Of a DNA stretch of 64,000 nucleotides, positions 45,631 through 54,674 are shown piece by piece. The position numbers were made by a program, and so were the translations under genes. Location of the stretch: positions 24,419-88,418 of the forward strand of contig NZ_JACIGK010000020.1 in assembly GCF_014197915.1 (NCBI RefSeq), written 5' to 3'. Position 1 is the first letter of the stretch. Every line of letters begins with the position of its first letter. The notes under the pieces were generated by a model, which saw only the letters and a program-made list of their open reading frames with translations, had not been told where the DNA came from and did no database searches. The stretch is from Roseospira visakhapatnamensis (GTDB lineage Bacteria; Pseudomonadota; Alphaproteobacteria; Rhodospirillales; Rhodospirillaceae).

Positions 45631-45750
45631 GCCCGCTTGGCCCGGCGCGGTCGCCTCATCCCCGGCCGGAACCCGGCCGGGGATCGCAAGGCCATCGGCG
45701 CTTCGACACCACGCCCCGGAGCCGATCCCGTTCAGGAAAACACCGATAAC

Positions 45751-46731
45751 ATGAAACACTCAATTTCCCACTGGACCCGAGACACCGCACTCGCCGTGCA
45801 TGATCTTCCACTGATGGATCTGCTTTATCGCGCACAGACGGTGCATCGAGAGACCTTTGATCCGAACACGGTTCAGATCTCCAGGTTGTTGTCCATCAAG
45901 ACCGGAGGTTGCGCTGAAGACTGTGCCTACTGTTCGCAGTCGGCCCGCAACGGAGCAAACCTGCCCGCCTCGAAGCTGATCGAGGTGGAGCGCGTCGTTG
46001 CCGAGGCGCGCAAGGCCCGGGACGGCGGCGCGACCCGCTTCTGTATGGGGGCGGCATGGCGCGAACCGAAGGCCCGGGACATGGATACGCTGGTGGCCAT
46101 GGTCGAAGGCGTACGGGCGCTTGGCATGGAAACCTGCATGACGCTCGGCATGCTGGATGACAGTCAGGTCAAGCAATTGAGCAACGCCGGACTCGACTAC
46201 TACAACCACAACATCGATACGTCCGAACGATACTATTCCGATGTCATTACAACCCGCACCTTCGCCGACCGGATCGAAACGATCAGCCGCGTGCAGGAGG
46301 CCGGGATCAAGGTCTGTTCGGGCGGAATCCTCGGCATGGGCGAGGAGACCGGAGACCGGATCGATATGCTGGTGACGCTGGCCAACATGGCGCCACCACC
46401 CGACTCGGTTCCGATCAACATGCTGATGCCACAGGCGAACACGCCGCTGGCGGACGCCGAGCCGATCGACCCCATCGCGTTCGTGCGGGTGATCGCCACC
46501 GCCCGCATCCTGATGCCACGCTCCTATGTTCGCTTGTCCGCCGGGCGGAGCGAGATGAGCGACGAAATGCAGGCCATGTGCTTTCTGGCGGGGGCAAACT
46601 CAATCTTCGTTGGCGATACCCTTCTCACGGCGGAAAACCCCGAAGAGGACAGCGACGCGGTCCTGCTCGCCAAGCTCGGCATTCAGGCCGAATGCCCGGA
46701 GGAGCGGACCTGCGCGGAAGCCACGGCATGA
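45751..46731 (+). CDS. bioB: Biotin synthase
   Basis: A 326-residue radical-SAM enzyme inserting sulfur into dethiobiotin. The [4Fe-4S] motif is C54-x3-C58-x2-C61 ([15 protein letters not shown]); the [2Fe-2S] ligands lie in [14 protein letters not shown] and later Cys/Arg residues (SYVRLSAGR). Length typical of proteobacterial BioB. First gene of a tightly coupled bioBFDAGC operon; its stop overlaps the bioF ATG. The region just upstream holds gene and IS remnants, and the start of the operon looks less GC-biased than its neighbours. Confidence 0.97.
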   Translation: MKHSISHWTRDTALAVHDLPLMDLLYRAQTVHRETFDPNTVQISRLLSIKTGGCAEDCAYCSQSARNGANLPASKLIEVERVVAEARKARDGGATRFCMGAAWREPKARDMDTLVAMVEGVRALGMETCMTLGMLDDSQVKQLSNAGLDYYNHNIDTSERYYSDVITTRTFADRIETISRVQEAGIKVCSGGILGMGEETGDRIDMLVTLANMAPPPDSVPINMLMPQANTPLADAEPIDPIAFVRVIATARILMPRSYVRLSAGRSEMSDEMQAMCFLAGANSIFVGDTLLTAENPEEDSDAVLLAKLGIQAECPEERTCAEATA

Positions 46732-47861
46732 GCGCAGTCGAACGGCTGGGCTCCATGCTCAAGGTGCTGGACAGCCGGCACCGCCGTCGCGTGCTGGCCC
46801 CTCGGCGCGGGTTGGATTTCGCGTCCAATGACTACCTCGGGCTGGCCCAGTCGCGGATATTGGGCCAGGCGGCGCGGGAGGCGCTGGATCGCGGTGTGGC
46901 CTTGGGGTCCGGCGGGTCGCGCCTGCTGCGGGGCAACCATCCCGAACACGAAGCGCTCGAACAGGAGGCGGCGGCGTTTTTTGGTGCCGAGGCCGCCCTG
47001 TTCATGGGTGGGGGGTTCCAGGCAAACCAGGCGATCTTTTCATCCCTGCCAGCCGCCGGGGATCTGGTGTTGTACGATGCGCTGGTGCATGCCAGCGCGC
47101 ATGAAGGCATGCGAACCGGCCGTGCCGAGACACGCTCGTTCGGCCACAATGATGTGGCCGACGGCCGGCGTGTCGCGGCCGACTGGCGGGCGGCGGGCGG
47201 CTCAGGTCAAATCTGGATCGCGGTGGAAAGCGTCTACTCCATGGAAGGGGACCTGGCGCCGCTGGAGGACCTGGCCGCGCTCGCCCGCGCGCTTGGCGCC
47301 GTACTGGTCGTGGATGAAGCCCATGCCACCGGGGTTTTCGGCCCCGAGGGCCGAGGCCGCGCCCACGGACTGGATGCCGAGCTGGTGACGCTGCATACCT
47401 GCGGCAAGGGATTGGGAGTTTCTGGCGGGCTGATCTGTGGACCAAAGGTGATGATCGAGGCCCTGATCAATCGCGCGCGGCCCTTTATCTTCGCGACGGC
47501 CCCCTCCCCATTCGACGCCGCCTTGGTGAGGGCGGCACTTGGCGTGCTGCAGACCGACGGGAGCCTGGTGGACGCCGCCGGCGCGCGCATGCGCCATGCC
47601 CATGCGGAGGCGCGGCGGCATGCCATCGATCATGTAACGCTGCACAGTCAGATCATTCCGGTCTTTCTGGGCGATGACGCACGGACGATGACATGGGCCG
47701 CCGACCTTCAGGCGAAGGGCTTCGACGTTCGGGGAATTCGCCCGCCGACCGTCCCGCGTGACACGTCGCGACTGCGGATATCGATCACCGGGAATGTCGG
47801 CGAGGCCGACATCACCGCCCTGTTCCGGGCCCTTGCCCACCAGCAGAAAGAGGCAGGATGA
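46728..47861 (+). CDS. bioF: 8-amino-7-oxononanoate synthase
   Basis: A 377-residue alpha-oxoamine synthase joining pimeloyl-ACP and alanine. Signatures: [61 protein letters not shown] and PLP-lysine motif [16 protein letters not shown] 46728 overlaps the bioB stop (ATGA). Confidence 0.96.
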   Translation: MSAVERLGSMLKVLDSRHRRRVLAPRRGLDFASNDYLGLAQSRILGQAAREALDRGVALGSGGSRLLRGNHPEHEALEQEAAAFFGAEAALFMGGGFQANQAIFSSLPAAGDLVLYDALVHASAHEGMRTGRAETRSFGHNDVADGRRVAADWRAAGGSGQIWIAVESVYSMEGDLAPLEDLAALARALGAVLVVDEAHATGVFGPEGRGRAHGLDAELVTLHTCGKGLGVSGGLICGPKVMIEALINRARPFIFATAPSPFDAALVRAALGVLQTDGSLVDAAGARMRHAHAEARRHAIDHVTLHSQIIPVFLGDDARTMTWAADLQAKGFDVRGIRPPTVPRDTSRLRISITGNVGEADITALFRALAHQQKEAG

Positions 47862-48478
47862 GCGCGCTGATCGTCACCGGGACTGACACCGGCGTCGGCA
47901 AGACCGTCTTTGCCGCCGGTCTGACGACAGCGCTTGGCGCCCGCTACTGGAAACCTGTGCAGTCCGGCCTGACGGAGGCCACCGACAGCGAAACGGTGCG
48001 GGACCTGTCCGGTGCCGAGGTGTTGCCGGAAGCCTACCGCCTCGACAGGCCCGCGTCGCCGCATCTTGCCGCCGAGGACATGGGGATCGAGATCGATCTG
48101 GCCCGCCTGGCGCTGCCACGGGTCGGGGGCCCGCTCATCGTCGAGGGCGCCGGCGGCGTCATGGTGCCGCTGAACCGCCGGTCCGTCTTTCTCGACCTTT
48201 TTGTCCAGTGGCAGGCCCCTATCATTCTGGTTGCCCGTACGGCGCTGGGCACGATCAATCACACGCTGCTATCGCTCAGGGCGCTCGGTGGTGCCGGTTG
48301 CACAGTGGCGGGCGTGGCGTTCGTCGGCGATCCGGTACCGGACGTGGAGCGGACCATAACCGAGATGGGCCATGTGCGGCACCTGGGGCGGCTGCCGCGA
48401 ATCGGGGTCTTGACGGAACACGCCCTGTCCGAAGCCTTCGAGGCCATCGATGTCGATACCATCCGGAGCGTCCTGTGA
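47858..48478 (+). CDS. bioD: Dethiobiotin synthetase
   Basis: A 206-residue ATP-dependent carboxylase forming the ureido ring of dethiobiotin. P-loop GTDTGVGKTVFAAGL at residues 6-20, YWKPVQSGLTEATDSETV, VEGAGGVMVPLN and ILVARTALGTINHTLLSL are family motifs. Overlaps bioF by four bases; its stop overlaps the bioA GTG. Confidence 0.96.
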   Translation: MSALIVTGTDTGVGKTVFAAGLTTALGARYWKPVQSGLTEATDSETVRDLSGAEVLPEAYRLDRPASPHLAAEDMGIEIDLARLALPRVGGPLIVEGAGGVMVPLNRRSVFLDLFVQWQAPIILVARTALGTINHTLLSLRALGGAGCTVAGVAFVGDPVPDVERTITEMGHVRHLGRLPRIGVLTEHALSEAFEAIDVDTIRSVL

Positions 48479-49761
48479 CCCCGCTGGCGTTTGATGCCCG
48501 CCACCTGTGGCATCCCTACACCAACGTGCTGGATCCCGGCCCGATGCATCTGATCAGGGAGACGGATGGCGTCTGGCTGATCCGGGATGACGGTGTCCGG
48601 ATGATCGACGCCATGTCGTCCTGGTGGTGCGCGGTTCACGGGCATCGTCACCCGGCCATCGTCGGGGCGATGCAGGACCAGCTGGCGCGAATGCCCCATG
48701 TGATGTTCGGCGGCCTGACCCACGACGCCGCCGTCAATCTGGGTCGCAGGCTGATCGACGTGCTGCCGGTCGGTCTGGACCGGATCTTCTTCAGCGACAG
48801 CGGCTCCGTCGCCATCGAGGTCGCGCTGAAAATGGCCGTCCAGTACCAGATCGCGATGGGGCACGGCGACCGGACGGAATTCGCGACGATCCGTGGCGGC
48901 TATCATGGCGACACATGGAAGGCCATGAGTGTCTGCGACCCTGTCAATGGCATGCACGGGCTGTTTCGTGGAGCCCTATCGATCCAGCACTTCCTGCCGC
49001 GTCCCTGCATCACATTCGGCGGGGACTGGTCCGACGACGCGGCCAGGAACGGGCTTGGCGCCCTGGAACAGCTTCTTGAAACCCGGGGGGACCGGATCGC
49101 GGCCCTCATTCTCGAACCCGTGGTGCAGGGCGCGGGGGGGATGTACTTCTACCATCCGGCCTGGCTGCGCGGCGCGCGCGCGCTGTGTGACGCGCACGAC
49201 GTGCTGCTGATCTTTGACGAGATCGCCACCGGCTTCGGGCGGACCGCCGAACTGTTCGCGATGGACCATGCCGGCGTGGTGCCCGACATCCTGTGCCTGG
49301 GCAAGGCCTTGACCGGCGGGCATATCACGCTGGCGGCGACGGTCGCGACCGAACCCGTCGCGCGGGGCATCGGCGAGAGCGACGCGGGTGTGCTCATGCA
49401 CGGGCCGACCTATATGGCCAATCCGCTGGCCTGCGTCGCGGGCGTGGCCAGTCTGGATCAGCTGGCCACGCGCAATTGGCGGGCCGAGGTCGAGCGCATC
49501 GCCCGCCAGCTTGCACAGGAACTGGGTCCGGCGCGCAGGCTGCCCGGCGTTGCCGACGTCCGCGTGCTGGGCGCGATCGGGGTGATCGAAATGGAAGGCC
49601 GGGTCGACCCCGCCGTTGCCCATCGGCGGGCACCGGAAACCGGCGTCTGGTTGCGCCCGTTTGCTCGAAACATCTATTGCATGCCGCCGTACATCATTTC
49701 CCCCGATGAGCTGAGCCGCGTGACCGCGGCCATGGTGGCCTTGGCGGGAGGCGCCGGATGA
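48475..49761 (+). CDS. bioA: Adenosylmethionine-8-amino-7-oxononanoate aminotransferase
   Basis: A 428-residue class III aminotransferase using SAM as amino donor. LAFDARHLWHPYTNVL at the N-terminus is a BioA hallmark; MIDAMSSWWCAVHGHRHPAI, SGSVAIEVALKMAVQYQ, LIFDEIATGFGRTAELFAMDHAGVVPDILCLGKALTGG with the PLP lysine, and GPTYMANPLACV follow. It starts with GTG 48475 overlapping the bioD TGA. Confidence 0.96.
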   Translation: MTPLAFDARHLWHPYTNVLDPGPMHLIRETDGVWLIRDDGVRMIDAMSSWWCAVHGHRHPAIVGAMQDQLARMPHVMFGGLTHDAAVNLGRRLIDVLPVGLDRIFFSDSGSVAIEVALKMAVQYQIAMGHGDRTEFATIRGGYHGDTWKAMSVCDPVNGMHGLFRGALSIQHFLPRPCITFGGDWSDDAARNGLGALEQLLETRGDRIAALILEPVVQGAGGMYFYHPAWLRGARALCDAHDVLLIFDEIATGFGRTAELFAMDHAGVVPDILCLGKALTGGHITLAATVATEPVARGIGESDAGVLMHGPTYMANPLACVAGVASLDQLATRNWRAEVERIARQLAQELGPARRLPGVADVRVLGAIGVIEMEGRVDPAVAHRRAPETGVWLRPFARNIYCMPPYIISPDELSRVTAAMVALAGGAG

Positions 49762-50378
49762 GACGCCGGTGGTTGACCCGCTCGGGTCGTTCGGACCTGA
49801 TCCTGGTGTTCGGAGGCTGGGCACTTGGCGCCGGACCGTTCAGGATGCTCGCAGGGGCTGACGATGTCCTGCTGGTGGATGACTACACAAGGCTGGACGA
49901 CCCGCTGCCGGAGTTGGCGGCCTATGATCGGGTCGATCTGCTTGCCTTTTCCTTCGGTGTGGCATCGGCCGCACATTGGCTGGCGCTGACGGGGGTTCGG
50001 CCGGCCCGCCTGATCGCGGTGAGCGGCACGCTGTCCCCCGCCGACGCCGAACACGGCATCGCGCCCGAGATCATTCGCGCCACCGCCGATCATCTGTGCA
50101 GGGACAGGTTTGCGAAATTCTGCCGCCGGGCCGGCCTGGAGGGCGAGGCGCCAGCCATCGACATCGACGCGGCACGAGCGGAGTTGTTCGCCGTGATCCG
50201 GCGTGGCCCCGCTCCGAACCGAAGCTTCGACCGGATCTGGATCCCGGACCGCGACCGGATTGTTCCCACCCGTGCGCAAGAGGCCGCCTGGCACCGGCAA
50301 CAGGATGCCGTCACGCGCGTCCCGGGGGGGCATGTTCCGTTTCGATCCGGGCAGAGCTGGGCGGAGTGGATCACATGA
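49758..50378 (+). CDS. bioG: Pimeloyl-ACP methyl ester esterase, BioG type
   Basis: A 206-residue alpha/beta-hydrolase of the BioG (DUF452) family: LILVFGGWALGAGPFRML, VDDYTRLDDPLPELAAYDRVDLLAFSFGVASAAHWLAL with the nucleophilic Ser in FSFGVA, RLIAVSGTLSP and a C-terminal PGGHVPF carrying the catalytic His. It would release pimeloyl-ACP after BioC-dependent elongation, replacing BioH. Overlaps bioA and bioC by four bases. Confidence 0.9.
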   Translation: MRRRWLTRSGRSDLILVFGGWALGAGPFRMLAGADDVLLVDDYTRLDDPLPELAAYDRVDLLAFSFGVASAAHWLALTGVRPARLIAVSGTLSPADAEHGIAPEIIRATADHLCRDRFAKFCRRAGLEGEAPAIDIDAARAELFAVIRRGPAPNRSFDRIWIPDRDRIVPTRAQEAAWHRQQDAVTRVPGGHVPFRSGQSWAEWIT

Positions 50379-51133
50379 CCGCTGCGCTCACCGACAGGGT
50401 ACAACGCAGTTTCAGCCGGAGCTTTCCGTCCTATCACGATGCGGCCGGCCCACAGGCCTGGATTGCCGGCCGGCTTGTCCAGGAGTTGCGCCGCGGCGGC
50501 GCACCGCGACGCTTCGCCTCCGCGTTTGAACTGGGCTGCGGCACCGGTCACCTGACGCACCTGTTGTGCCGGGACTTCGGATTCGGGACATTGTATCTCA
50601 ACGATCTGGCGCCCGAGGCCCGCTTGACCGCCCAGGCGGCGGGGGCCGCCTTCCTGTTGGGGGATGCACAACAGATCGAATGGCCGGCGATGCTTGGCCT
50701 GGTGGCGTCGGCCTCGATGATCCAGTGGCTGCAAGACCCTGCACAGCTGCTGAAAAAGGCGGCGGCGGCGCTCGCCCCGGGTGGGTGGTTGGCGATCTCA
50801 GGGTACGGACCGGAGCAATACCGCGAACTGGCGCGGCTCGGGTCATCCGCCCGCGCGCCGGGCTTGTGTCGCCCCGAGCATCTGGCCGCCGCCGTCGATG
50901 GGCCGTTGGAGGTTGTCCAGACCGGCGAGCGGGTGCGGCAACGGTACTTTCCGACCCCGCGTCAGGTCCTGGACCATCTGCGGAAAACCGGTGTGAACGG
51001 CCAAGCGCGAAAGACCTGGACCAAATCCACCCTGGCGCGGTTCACGGCAGAGTACGCCCGGTCTTTCGGAACCGGTGCGGGGGTGCCGCTGACCTATCAC
51101 CCCGTCTGGATCATCGCCCGAAAGCACGGTTGA
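50375..51133 (+). CDS. bioC: Malonyl-ACP O-methyltransferase
   Basis: A 252-residue SAM-dependent methyltransferase priming pimelate synthesis by masking malonyl-ACP as its methyl ester. Opening VQRSFSRSFPSYHDAAGPQAWIA, SAM motif AFELGCGTGHLTHLLCRDF, LGDAQQIEWPAMLGLVASASMIQWLQDP and the C-terminal TYHPVWIIARK are BioC features. Last gene of the operon; its partner esterase is BioG. Confidence 0.93.
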   Translation: MTAALTDRVQRSFSRSFPSYHDAAGPQAWIAGRLVQELRRGGAPRRFASAFELGCGTGHLTHLLCRDFGFGTLYLNDLAPEARLTAQAAGAAFLLGDAQQIEWPAMLGLVASASMIQWLQDPAQLLKKAAAALAPGGWLAISGYGPEQYRELARLGSSARAPGLCRPEHLAAAVDGPLEVVQTGERVRQRYFPTPRQVLDHLRKTGVNGQARKTWTKSTLARFTAEYARSFGTGAGVPLTYHPVWIIARKHG

Positions 51134-51282
51134 GCCGGCGACGGGGGCACCGCCGCGCCCGCCTGGGGGCCGGCGGCGGGCCCGGCTATGGGTTGGGCCC
51201 CGGTGTCGCGCGACGTCACGCCGCGCCATCCTTGCGGGGTGTCGCGCGGGCACGCCCCCCGAGGCACCGGGTTCGTCGCCGG

Positions 51283-51966
51283 TCACGCTCGCGTGGTCAC
51301 CAGCGGAACGGCGGCGGCCCGTGTGACCGAGAGGGCCGGGAACGGGCGTCCATCGGGATCGGCGGGCAGCGTGGCCGTGGGTCGGGCGTGCTGCACGACC
51401 AGGTCGGGCACGCCCTGGTCCGCCAGGGTGGCGGCCACGCGGTCCACGGCCTGGTCATCCAGAATCGCCGGATGGACGGTGAGGCGCACCTCGAACGGCA
51501 CACCGCTGTCGATGAGCCGGCACAGGCTCTCGCGAGCCCTGCCGCCGCTGCCGGGCACGCCCGTGATTCGGTCGTAGTCCTCGAACGGAGCCTTCATATC
51601 GAAGCCGACCCAGTCGAGCCCCGGCAGCACCGCCGCCAGCCGATCCGGCCAGGGACCGGCGGTGTGCAGGCCCACGGCAAACCCCAGGGCGCGCACGGCC
51701 CGGACGGCGTCGGCCAGAGCCCGTTGCGCGGTTGGTTCACCGCCGGAAAAGACGACCCCGTCCAACAGGTCGCGCCGCCGGTCCAGAAAGGCGAGAACGT
51801 CCGGCCAGGGGATGTCCGCGCCTGTCCTGTCCGCCGTCAGCAGGTCCGGGTTGTGGCAGTAGGGGCAGCGCCAGGGGCAGCCGCGCAGGAACACGGTGGC
51901 CGTCAGCCGGTCGGGCCAGTCCACGGTCGAGAACCGGGCAAGGCCCCCAACGCGTGGATCATCCAC
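51283..51966 (-). CDS. nrdG: Anaerobic ribonucleoside-triphosphate reductase activating protein
   Basis: A ~227-residue radical-SAM activase that generates the glycyl radical of class III ribonucleotide reductase. [4Fe-4S] motif CPWRCPYCHNPDLL near residue 30, VFSGGEPTAQ and VGFDMKAPFEDYDRITG are present. The GTG at 51966 is chosen: it overlaps the end of the small glycyl-radical gene (GTGGATGA), giving coupling, and the protein begins just before GLARFSTVDWPDRLTATVFLRG as in relatives. Third gene of the nrdD operon. Confidence 0.93.
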   Translation of the reverse strand: MDDPRVGGLARFSTVDWPDRLTATVFLRGCPWRCPYCHNPDLLTADRTGADIPWPDVLAFLDRRRDLLDGVVFSGGEPTAQRALADAVRAVRALGFAVGLHTAGPWPDRLAAVLPGLDWVGFDMKAPFEDYDRITGVPGSGGRARESLCRLIDSGVPFEVRLTVHPAILDDQAVDRVAATLADQGVPDLVVQHARPTATLPADPDGRPFPALSVTRAAAVPLVTTRA

Positions 51967-52153
51967 CGGACCGGGCGGGCTCGCAGAAGGCGACGCGGTC
52001 GGCGAATTCGCCCTGCTTGCCGCGATTGAACGACGACACGGGCCGGTGATAGCCCATGACGCGGGTCCAGACCTCACAGGGCTGGCGCTCCTCGTCCTTC
52101 AGGTCCAGGGCGGCCGGCGTGCCCAGGAGTTCGGCGGCGGTCAGGTGAGTCAT
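51959..52153 (-). CDS. nrdD: Stand-alone glycyl-radical domain of class III ribonucleotide reductase
   Basis: A 64-residue protein containing CEVWTRVMGYHRPVSSFNRG plus KQGEF, the C-terminal glycyl-radical loop of class III NrdD (radical residue predicted Gly34 in RVMGY). In single-chain enzymes this follows the zinc domain directly; here it is a separate gene starting 18 bp after the stop of the large subunit, with its own GAGGAA ribosome-binding site. It should complete the active site in trans, like a built-in equivalent of the YfiD spare part of pyruvate formate-lyase (analogy). Confidence 0.88.
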   Translation of the reverse strand: MTHLTAAELLGTPAALDLKDEERQPCEVWTRVMGYHRPVSSFNRGKQGEFADRVAFCEPARSGG

Positions 52154-52171
52154 GGCGTTGGTTCCTCTTGG

Positions 52172-54265
52172 TCAGGAATCGGACGGGGTCAGGGCGCCCC
52201 GGCGCTTGCGGGCCAGCAGGTCGGCGTCGCACTTGGGGCAGAAGGTGTGTTCGCCGGCGATGTAGCCGTGCTTGGGGCAGATGGAGAACGTGGGCGTGAC
52301 GGTGATGTAGGGCAGCGCGAACGACCCCAGCGCCCGCTTGACCAGCGCCTTGCAGGCGGCCGTCGAGGAGACGCGCTCGCCCATGTACAGGTGCAGCACG
52401 GTGCCGCCGGTGTACTTGCGTTGAAGCTCTTCCTGCCGTTCCAGGGCCTCGAACGGATCGTCGGTGAAGCCCACGGGAAGCTGGCTGGAGTTGGTGTAGT
52501 AGGGCTGGTCCGGCGTTCCGGCCTGGAGGATGCCGGGGCAGCGCCGCTTGTCCTCGCGGGCGAATCTATAGGTCGTGCCCTCGGCAGGCGTGGCCTCCAG
52601 ATTGTAAAGGTGGCCCGTTTCCTCCTGGTAGCCGACGATCCGCGCCCGGATGTGATCCAGCACGCGCGCCGCGAAGGCATGGCCCCAGGGGGTCGTGATG
52701 TCCTCCGCGTCGTCGGTGAGGTTGCGGATCATCTCGTTGAAGCCGTTGACCCCCAGCGTGGAGAAGTGATTGCGCAGCGTCCCCAGGTAGCGGCGTGTGT
52801 AGGGGAACAGGCCGGCGTCCATGTGTTGCTGGATGACCTTGCGCTTGATCTCCAGGCTGGTGCGGCCGATGTCCAGCAACTGGTCCAGAGCGGCCAGAAG
52901 GCCGGCCTCGTCGCCCTTGTGCCGGTACCCCAGCCGCGCGCAGTTGAGGGTGACCACGCCCAGGGAGCCGGTCTGCTCGGCGCTCCCGAACAAGCCATTG
53001 CCGCGCTTCAGCAACTCGGTCAGGTCCAGTTGCAGCCGGCAGCACATGGAGCGGACCATGTTCGGCTTCAAATCGGATTTCAGGAAGTTCTGAAAGTAGG
53101 GCAGCCCGTACTTCGCGGTCATCTCGAACAGCCGCTCGGTGTTCTCGCTGTCCCAGGGAAAATCCGGGGTGATGTTGTAGGTGGGGATGGGGAAGGTGAA
53201 CACGCGCCCCTTGGCGTCCCCCGCCGTCATCACGTCGATGTAGGCGCGGTTGATCATGTCCATCTCGGCCTGGAGGTCCCCGTAGGTGAAGGGCATTTCC
53301 GTGCCGTCGATGACGGGAACCTCGTCGCGCAGATCCTCCGGGCAGGTCCAGTCGAAGGTCAGGTTTGTGAACGGCGTCTGCGTGCCCCAGCGGGACGGGA
53401 CGTTGAGGTTGTAGACCAGTTCCTGGACACCCTGGCGTACCTCGGCGTAACTCAGCCGGTCGTTGCGGACGAATGGCGCGAGGCAGGTGTCGAAGGAACT
53501 GAACGCCTGCGCGCCGGCCCATTCGTTCTGGAGCGTGCCCAGGAAGTTGACGATCTGGCCGACGGCGCTGGACAGGTGCTTGGGCGGCCCGGCCTCCACC
53601 TTGCCCGGCACGCCATTCAGGCCCTCGGTCAGCAGGGTGCGCAGTGACCAGCCGGCGCAATAGCCCGACAGCATGTCCAGGTCGTGGATATGCAGGTCGC
53701 CGTCGCGGTGGGCGCGGCCGACCTCGGCCGGATAGACGTGTGACAGCCAGTAGTTGGCCACCACTTTGCCCGAGACGTTCAGGATCAGCCCGCCCAGGGA
53801 ATAGCCCTGGTTGGCGTTAGCGTTCACCCGCCAGTCGGCGCGGTTGAGGTATTCGTTGATGGAGCGCTCGACGTCGACCACAGTCTCGCGGTCGCGGCGC
53901 AGGCGGGCGCGCTGTTCTCGGTAGACGATGAAGGCGCGGGCCGTGGCGGTGTGATTGGCCGAGATCAGCGCCTGTTCGACCACGTCCTGGATTTGCTCGA
54001 TATGCGGCGTCCGGTCGTGAAAGCGATGCGCCAGCACCTTGGTGGCCTGGATGGCCAGCAGGTCGGCTTCGCTGCCCTCGAACTCGCCGGTGGCCTTGCC
54101 GGCGCGTTCGATGGCGGAGCGGATGCGGTCGCGGTCGAACGGGGCCACCAGGCCGTCGCGCTTGACCACCGCCTGCGGCGGGGCCACCGGCGGGCGCCGA
54201 TGGGCGAAACCCGGCGTGGACTGCGGATCGAGCGGCTGGGTGTGGGTCGTCGGGGGTGAGTCCAT
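52172..54265 (-). CDS. nrdD: Anaerobic ribonucleoside-triphosphate reductase, large catalytic part lacking the glycyl-radical loop
   Basis: A 697-residue class III reductase chain. An ATP-cone spans about residues 32-125 (VVKRDGLVAPFDRDRIRSAI); the barrel contains NVNANQGYSLGG-like finger sequences, GDLHIHDLDMLSGYCAGWSL, NLNVPSRWGTQTPFTNLTFDWTCP and the MCCRLQLD cysteine loop; the C-terminal zinc site is SICPKHGYIAGEHTFCPKC. The chain then stops after RKRRGALTPSDS without the RVxGY motif, which is encoded by the next gene. A cobalamin riboswitch lies upstream, so expression should be highest when B12 is scarce. Confidence 0.93.
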   Translation of the reverse strand: MDSPPTTHTQPLDPQSTPGFAHRRPPVAPPQAVVKRDGLVAPFDRDRIRSAIERAGKATGEFEGSEADLLAIQATKVLAHRFHDRTPHIEQIQDVVEQALISANHTATARAFIVYREQRARLRRDRETVVDVERSINEYLNRADWRVNANANQGYSLGGLILNVSGKVVANYWLSHVYPAEVGRAHRDGDLHIHDLDMLSGYCAGWSLRTLLTEGLNGVPGKVEAGPPKHLSSAVGQIVNFLGTLQNEWAGAQAFSSFDTCLAPFVRNDRLSYAEVRQGVQELVYNLNVPSRWGTQTPFTNLTFDWTCPEDLRDEVPVIDGTEMPFTYGDLQAEMDMINRAYIDVMTAGDAKGRVFTFPIPTYNITPDFPWDSENTERLFEMTAKYGLPYFQNFLKSDLKPNMVRSMCCRLQLDLTELLKRGNGLFGSAEQTGSLGVVTLNCARLGYRHKGDEAGLLAALDQLLDIGRTSLEIKRKVIQQHMDAGLFPYTRRYLGTLRNHFSTLGVNGFNEMIRNLTDDAEDITTPWGHAFAARVLDHIRARIVGYQEETGHLYNLEATPAEGTTYRFAREDKRRCPGILQAGTPDQPYYTNSSQLPVGFTDDPFEALERQEELQRKYTGGTVLHLYMGERVSSTAACKALVKRALGSFALPYITVTPTFSICPKHGYIAGEHTFCPKCDADLLARKRRGALTPSDS

Positions 54266-54397
54266 GCCGGCCTTCCACTCCGGGAACGGGACGGAGCAGG
54301 GGCCGCAGACGCATCACCGCCACGCGGGCCCGACGAGCGGTCGCGAGGACTCGACGATGCTCCGCCGGGGCACCCCGCCCGAGGGAGAAACGATGTT

Positions 54398-54590
54398 CAC
54401 GGCAGGTCTCCTGGCTCGCGGGTCACGGCGACCGTCCGGCCTTCCCGACGCAGGCGCGCGTCAGTGACACCCATGGACGGCCGCTCTCCGCTCACAGTTG
54501 CGGGGGCAGCCCCGGCTTGGCCGCCTGTGGCCCACGTCTGGGGAGGCGACGTTCCGGATTCCCTCTTCGTATCGCTTTCGCTCCACATGT
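54398..54590 (-). promoter_or_regulatory. Cobalamin (B12) riboswitch controlling nrdD
   Basis: On the minus strand the leader carries the conserved blocks in order: GGGAAxCCGG with AAGCCGGGGCTGCCCCCGCA then ACTGTGAGCGG, GTCACTGACG, GGGAAGGCC and CCCGCGAGCCAGGAGACCTG ending CC, the B12 box (54401-54416 on the plus strand as GGCAGGTCTCCTGGCT). It ends ~130 nt before the nrdD ATG at 54265. Cobalamin binding normally represses the gene downstream. Confidence 0.9.
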
Positions 54591-54674
54591 TGCAAAGGCG
54601 ATGACCGTAAACGCCATATATGGTGCCCGAATGTCCCCACGTGTCAAGCGACAATACGATCTCCGTACCCCGCT

